From Prevotella sp. UBA1104 (lineage in GTDB: Bacteria > Bacteroidota > Bacteroidia > Bacteroidales > Bacteroidaceae): DNA of 25,186 bases. The DNA lies in NCBI GenBank assembly GCA_002314055.1, contig DCBP01000109.1:1484-26669 (forward strand), written 5' to 3'. This document shows, piece after piece, positions 24,718 to 25,186 of the stretch; position 1 is the first letter of the stretch; every line of letters starts with the position of its first letter. A program made the position numbers and the translations under genes. The notes beneath the pieces were generated by a model that saw only the letters and a program-made list of their open reading frames with translations, ran no database searches and was not told the origin of the DNA.

Positions 24718-24762
24718 CAGCCGCAATTTTGCAATAATTAATTATTTAATTTTTCAAAACAA

Positions 24763-25104
24763 ATGAATCAATACGAAACCGTTTTCATTTTGACTCCCGT
24801 TTTGTCTGATGAACAGATGAAGGAAACGGTCGCTAAGTTCAAGCAGCTCCTCACCGATAATGGTGCTGAGATTGTGAACGAAGAGGCCTGGGGACTCAAG
24901 AAGATGGCTTATGCTATTCAGAAGAAGTCAACAGGATTCTATTGCCTGCTCGAGTTCAAGGCTGAGCCTACAATTATCAAGACTCTCGAAACCGGCTACC
25001 GCCGCGACGAGAAAGTAATCCGTTACATGACAGTGAAGCTCGACAAGTATGCTGCACAGTATGCTGAGAAGAGACGTAACAAATTCGCAAACAAGGAGGC
25101 TTAA
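24763..25104 (+). CDS. rpsF: 30S ribosomal protein S6 (bS6)
   Basis: bS6 binds the central domain of 16S rRNA together with bS18. The 113-residue product starts MNQYETVFILTPVLSDEQMK and contains AWGLKKMAYAIQKKSTGFY and the YRRDEKVIRYMTVKLDKYA segment, all diagnostic. Its length fits bacterial S6 without a long acidic tail. It is followed after 3 bp by rpsR, the usual bacterial order. The start lacks a Shine-Dalgarno sequence, unlike that of rpsR. Confidence 0.97.
   Translation: MNQYETVFILTPVLSDEQMKETVAKFKQLLTDNGAEIVNEEAWGLKKMAYAIQKKSTGFYCLLEFKAEPTIIKTLETGYRRDEKVIRYMTVKLDKYAAQYAEKRRNKFANKEA
25093..25099 (+). promoter_or_regulatory. Strong Shine-Dalgarno sequence for rpsR
   Basis: AAGGAGG lies inside the end of rpsF, 8 bases before the rpsR ATG. 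It is the strongest Shine-Dalgarno match I see in the window, while the genes that begin transcription units have none. Confidence 0.8.
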
Positions 25105-25107
25105 ATT

Positions 25108-25186
25108 ATGGCAGCAGTAGAATCAGAAATTCGCTATTTGACTCCACCTTCAGTGGACACTCGCAAGAAGAAGTATTGCCGTTTCA
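25108..25186 (+). CDS. rpsR: 30S ribosomal protein S18 (bS18), N-terminal part cut by the window end
   Basis: The first 26 codons are present, including IRYLTPPSVDTRKKKYCRF, the characteristic N-terminal part of Bacteroidetes bS18. The gene continues beyond the window. It lies 3 bp after rpsF and has a strong Shine-Dalgarno sequence. S18 partners S6 on the 30S platform. Confidence 0.93.
   Translation, partial: MAAVESEIRYLTPPSVDTRKKKYCRF

Noticed and set aside
24718..24762. Possible S6:S18-binding leader motif before rpsF
   Set aside because: There is a CCG near the predicted start and a short palindrome, but I cannot build the expected bulged stem convincingly, so I do not call it a regulatory RNA.

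Overview
The window looks like a piece of a Bacteroidales chromosome, most likely Prevotella or a close relative (family Prevotellaceae). The evidence is the Bacteroidetes-type promoter -7 motif TAnnTTTG ahead of the transcription units, lineage-restricted families (DUF4923, DUF4295, DUF2027-Smr, a complete Bat operon), a long-tailed ribosomal protein S16, and degenerate CACAGATT/CACGAAT intergenic repeats. All 22 genes found lie on the + strand. There is no sign of a prophage, insertion sequence, CRISPR array, tRNA or rRNA.

Layout. 1-700: a secreted DUF4923 protein. 730-1400: rpsP with its own promoter, a leader hairpin and a strong terminator. 1490-2264: the rpmB-rpmG-DUF4295 operon, closed by another good terminator. 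2265-2853: a gene-free block of short repeats arranged as a large imperfect inverted repeat, ending in the ftsY promoter. 2854-6684: a tightly overlapping operon of ftsY, rimO, a small HU protein and an HU-transmembrane-LysM protein. 6731-15117: the Bat (aerotolerance-type) operon in the order MoxR ATPase, DUF58, BatD-like membrane protein, BatA, BatB, BatC, and a BatD-BatE fusion. 15114-20140: a PAP2 phosphatase overlapping the Bat operon, then a queA-family gene, a DUF2027-Smr protein and glutamine-dependent NAD synthetase. 20200-23058: a predicted surface lipoprotein with a beta-helix-like body, cytidine deaminase and rsmA. 23189-24598: pgk with its own promoter and terminator. 24687-25186: promoter, rpsF, and the start of rpsR, which runs off the window.

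How the genes relate. The ribosomal genes, rimO (modifies S12), rsmA (modifies 16S rRNA), queA (tRNA queuosine) and ftsY (membrane targeting) form a translation-centred core. The Bat operon encodes an AAA+ ATPase with several von Willebrand A and TPR proteins, probably one membrane-associated complex facing the periplasm. Genes joined by overlapping stop and start codons often carry a clear Shine-Dalgarno sequence, whereas genes that begin a transcription unit have A/T-rich leaders without one.

No wholly new multi-gene system is evident. The items I would look at first are the HU-TM-LysM protein (a possible DNA-to-envelope tether), the BatD-BatE fusion together with a cytoplasmic domain shared by two Bat proteins, the strong Shine-Dalgarno sequence before rpsR, and the inverted repeat cluster before ftsY.
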